A DNA stretch of 58,939 bases from a bacterium (GTDB lineage: Bacteria > Bacillota_I > Bacilli_A > RF39 > UBA660): assembly GCA_014846175.1 (NCBI GenBank), contig RKAV01000041.1:1-58939 (forward strand). Reading direction: 5' to 3'. Every line of letters begins with the position of its first letter. Position 1 is the first letter of the stretch. The notes under the pieces are model-generated. The model searched no databases. It saw only the letters and a program-made list of their open reading frames with translations, and was not told the DNA's origin. Positions 58,394 through 58,939 of this stretch are shown piece by piece. Made by a program: the position numbers and the translations under genes.

Positions 58394-58447
58394 ATGACAA
58401 GATGACAATATTACTGATGGTGCCTCAAACAAGTGTCATTTTGTCAT
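58394..58447. repeat. 14-bp inverted repeat around the end of the partial gene
   Basis: ATGACAAGATGACA (58394-58407) and TGTCATTTTGTCAT (58434-58447) match as an inverted repeat with one mismatch, separated by 26 bases. The right half contains the stop codon of the partial gene. Confidence 0.6.
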
Positions 58448-58939
58448 TTTTTCTTCTTTAAACTCATTTATTAATGCTATAAATTCATCATCAGACATTT
58501 TTACATATATTCTACTACAGTATTTTTTTTGGAATAACATCACATTATGTACTGATAAACCACAATTTTTAATTATTAATATTTTCCTTTTTCTAGTTGC
58601 TTTTTTATCCTTATTATTTTTAAAAAATATTCTAATAAATAGTACTTCATATTTTGAATACAACTCTATTAAATATTCTAATGGTATAATTAATATTAAA
58701 TATACAATTGGAATCATGAAACTTATAAAAGTATTCAAAACATTTAATTCTTTATACTCTCTTAATCCAAGTTTAAAAGTTTCATAAAAGAACCAAATAC
58801 TAATAATTACAAATATTGTTTGCATAAACTTATGTACAATTTTGTATTCTTCTTTTCTTTCAGCAACAGCATCAACTAATTCTTCAAAATTATCTTCACC
58901 AATGTACTTTATGAGTTCTTGTGGTTCTGATTTAATTTT
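58436..58939 (-). CDS. Two-helix membrane protein, unknown function (partial, 3' part)
   Basis: The frame is open from the window edge (167 codons seen). A soluble charged stretch (SEPQELIKYIGEDNFEELVDAVAERKEE) precedes two predicted membrane helices (starting near FVIISIWFFYETF and FMIPIVYLILIIPLEYLI), then a basic cytosolic tail with KKATRKRKILII and ending in EFKEEKMTK. No catalytic motif was recognised. The ORF as displayed from 58825 begins at an internal Met; the coding frame runs on upstream. It lies outside the AbiEi-like operon and has its own terminator. Confidence 0.5.
   Translation of the reverse strand, partial: KIKSEPQELIKYIGEDNFEELVDAVAERKEEYKIVHKFMQTIFVIISIWFFYETFKLGLREYKELNVLNTFISFMIPIVYLILIIPLEYLIELYSKYEVLFIRIFFKNNKDKKATRKRKILIIKNCGLSVHNVMLFQKKYCSRIYVKMSDDEFIALINEFKEEKMTK

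Overview
The window is AT-rich, densely coding DNA from a low-GC Bacillota, most likely an uncultured, anaerobic, host-associated member of the Bacilli close to the Mollicutes-like gut lineages. The evidence is the yqeG-yqeH-dnaG-sigA-trmK synteny, RelQ/DivIVA/SepF, heat-shock genes with CIRCE-type sites, pyruvate:ferredoxin oxidoreductase plus an L-lactate-type dehydrogenase, and a sortase-anchored thioester adhesin. TGA acts as a stop (for example at the ends of dnaG and yqeG), so this is the standard bacterial code and not the Mycoplasma code. Most genes lie on the minus strand. No rRNA or CRISPR array is present, and two tRNA genes (Ala-UGC, His-GUG) were found.

Layout: 1-7 kb holds the 5' part of a surface protein and an information-processing operon (polysaccharide deacetylase, yqeG, yqeH, dnaG, sigA, trmK). 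7-16 kb holds central metabolism and export (2-hydroxyacid dehydrogenase, NatAB-type ABC transporter, a free-standing small RNA, the large PFOR, an S51 peptidase, a single-domain Clp-type AAA+ protein). 16-31 kb holds envelope genes: a thioester-domain adhesin with cysteine repeats, a frameshifted ORF, a heterodimeric ABC exporter, a YugP protease, a two-component system, a protein with an HEYKH motif, a ClpX-like ATPase, two CotY/CotZ-type spore coat proteins, a CotO-like ORF, a RodA/FtsW protein and a glycolipid glycosyltransferase. 31-46 kb is mostly housekeeping: SGNH-like protein, tRNAs, YbaK, Hsp20, RelQ, DivIVA, SepF, rhomboid, HerA-like ATPase, YqeK, a KinB-like kinase behind two tandem Spo0A boxes, HtpG, Fic, a TtcA-like/IscS pair and a DUF2130 protein. 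46-50 kb holds a copper operon (copA, copZ and a broken lipoprotein gene) and an orphan-looking Dam methyltransferase behind a palindromic operator-like site.

50-58.9 kb is an accessory, defence-island-like region. It contains a very large protein of unknown function (871 aa), an uncharacterised 297-aa protein, a 58-aa basic protein, a structured untranslated region with its own promoter, an AbiL-like pair (AAA ATPase plus RloB/TOPRIM protein), and a three-gene operon led by an AbiEi-type antitoxin-like regulator without an AbiEii toxin. Near-identical palindromes, inverted repeats and a C-terminal gene remnant suggest past mobility.

The most interesting threads are: (i) spore-coat genes together with a KinB-like kinase under apparent Spo0A control, which suggest a working sporulation programme; (ii) two candidate non-coding RNAs, one with an exposed C-rich motif resembling the SD-binding motif of RoxS/RsaE; (iii) CIRCE-type control of both hsp20 and htpG; and (iv) the uncharacterised genes of the right-hand island. 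All functional calls come from reading motifs by eye; no database search was run.
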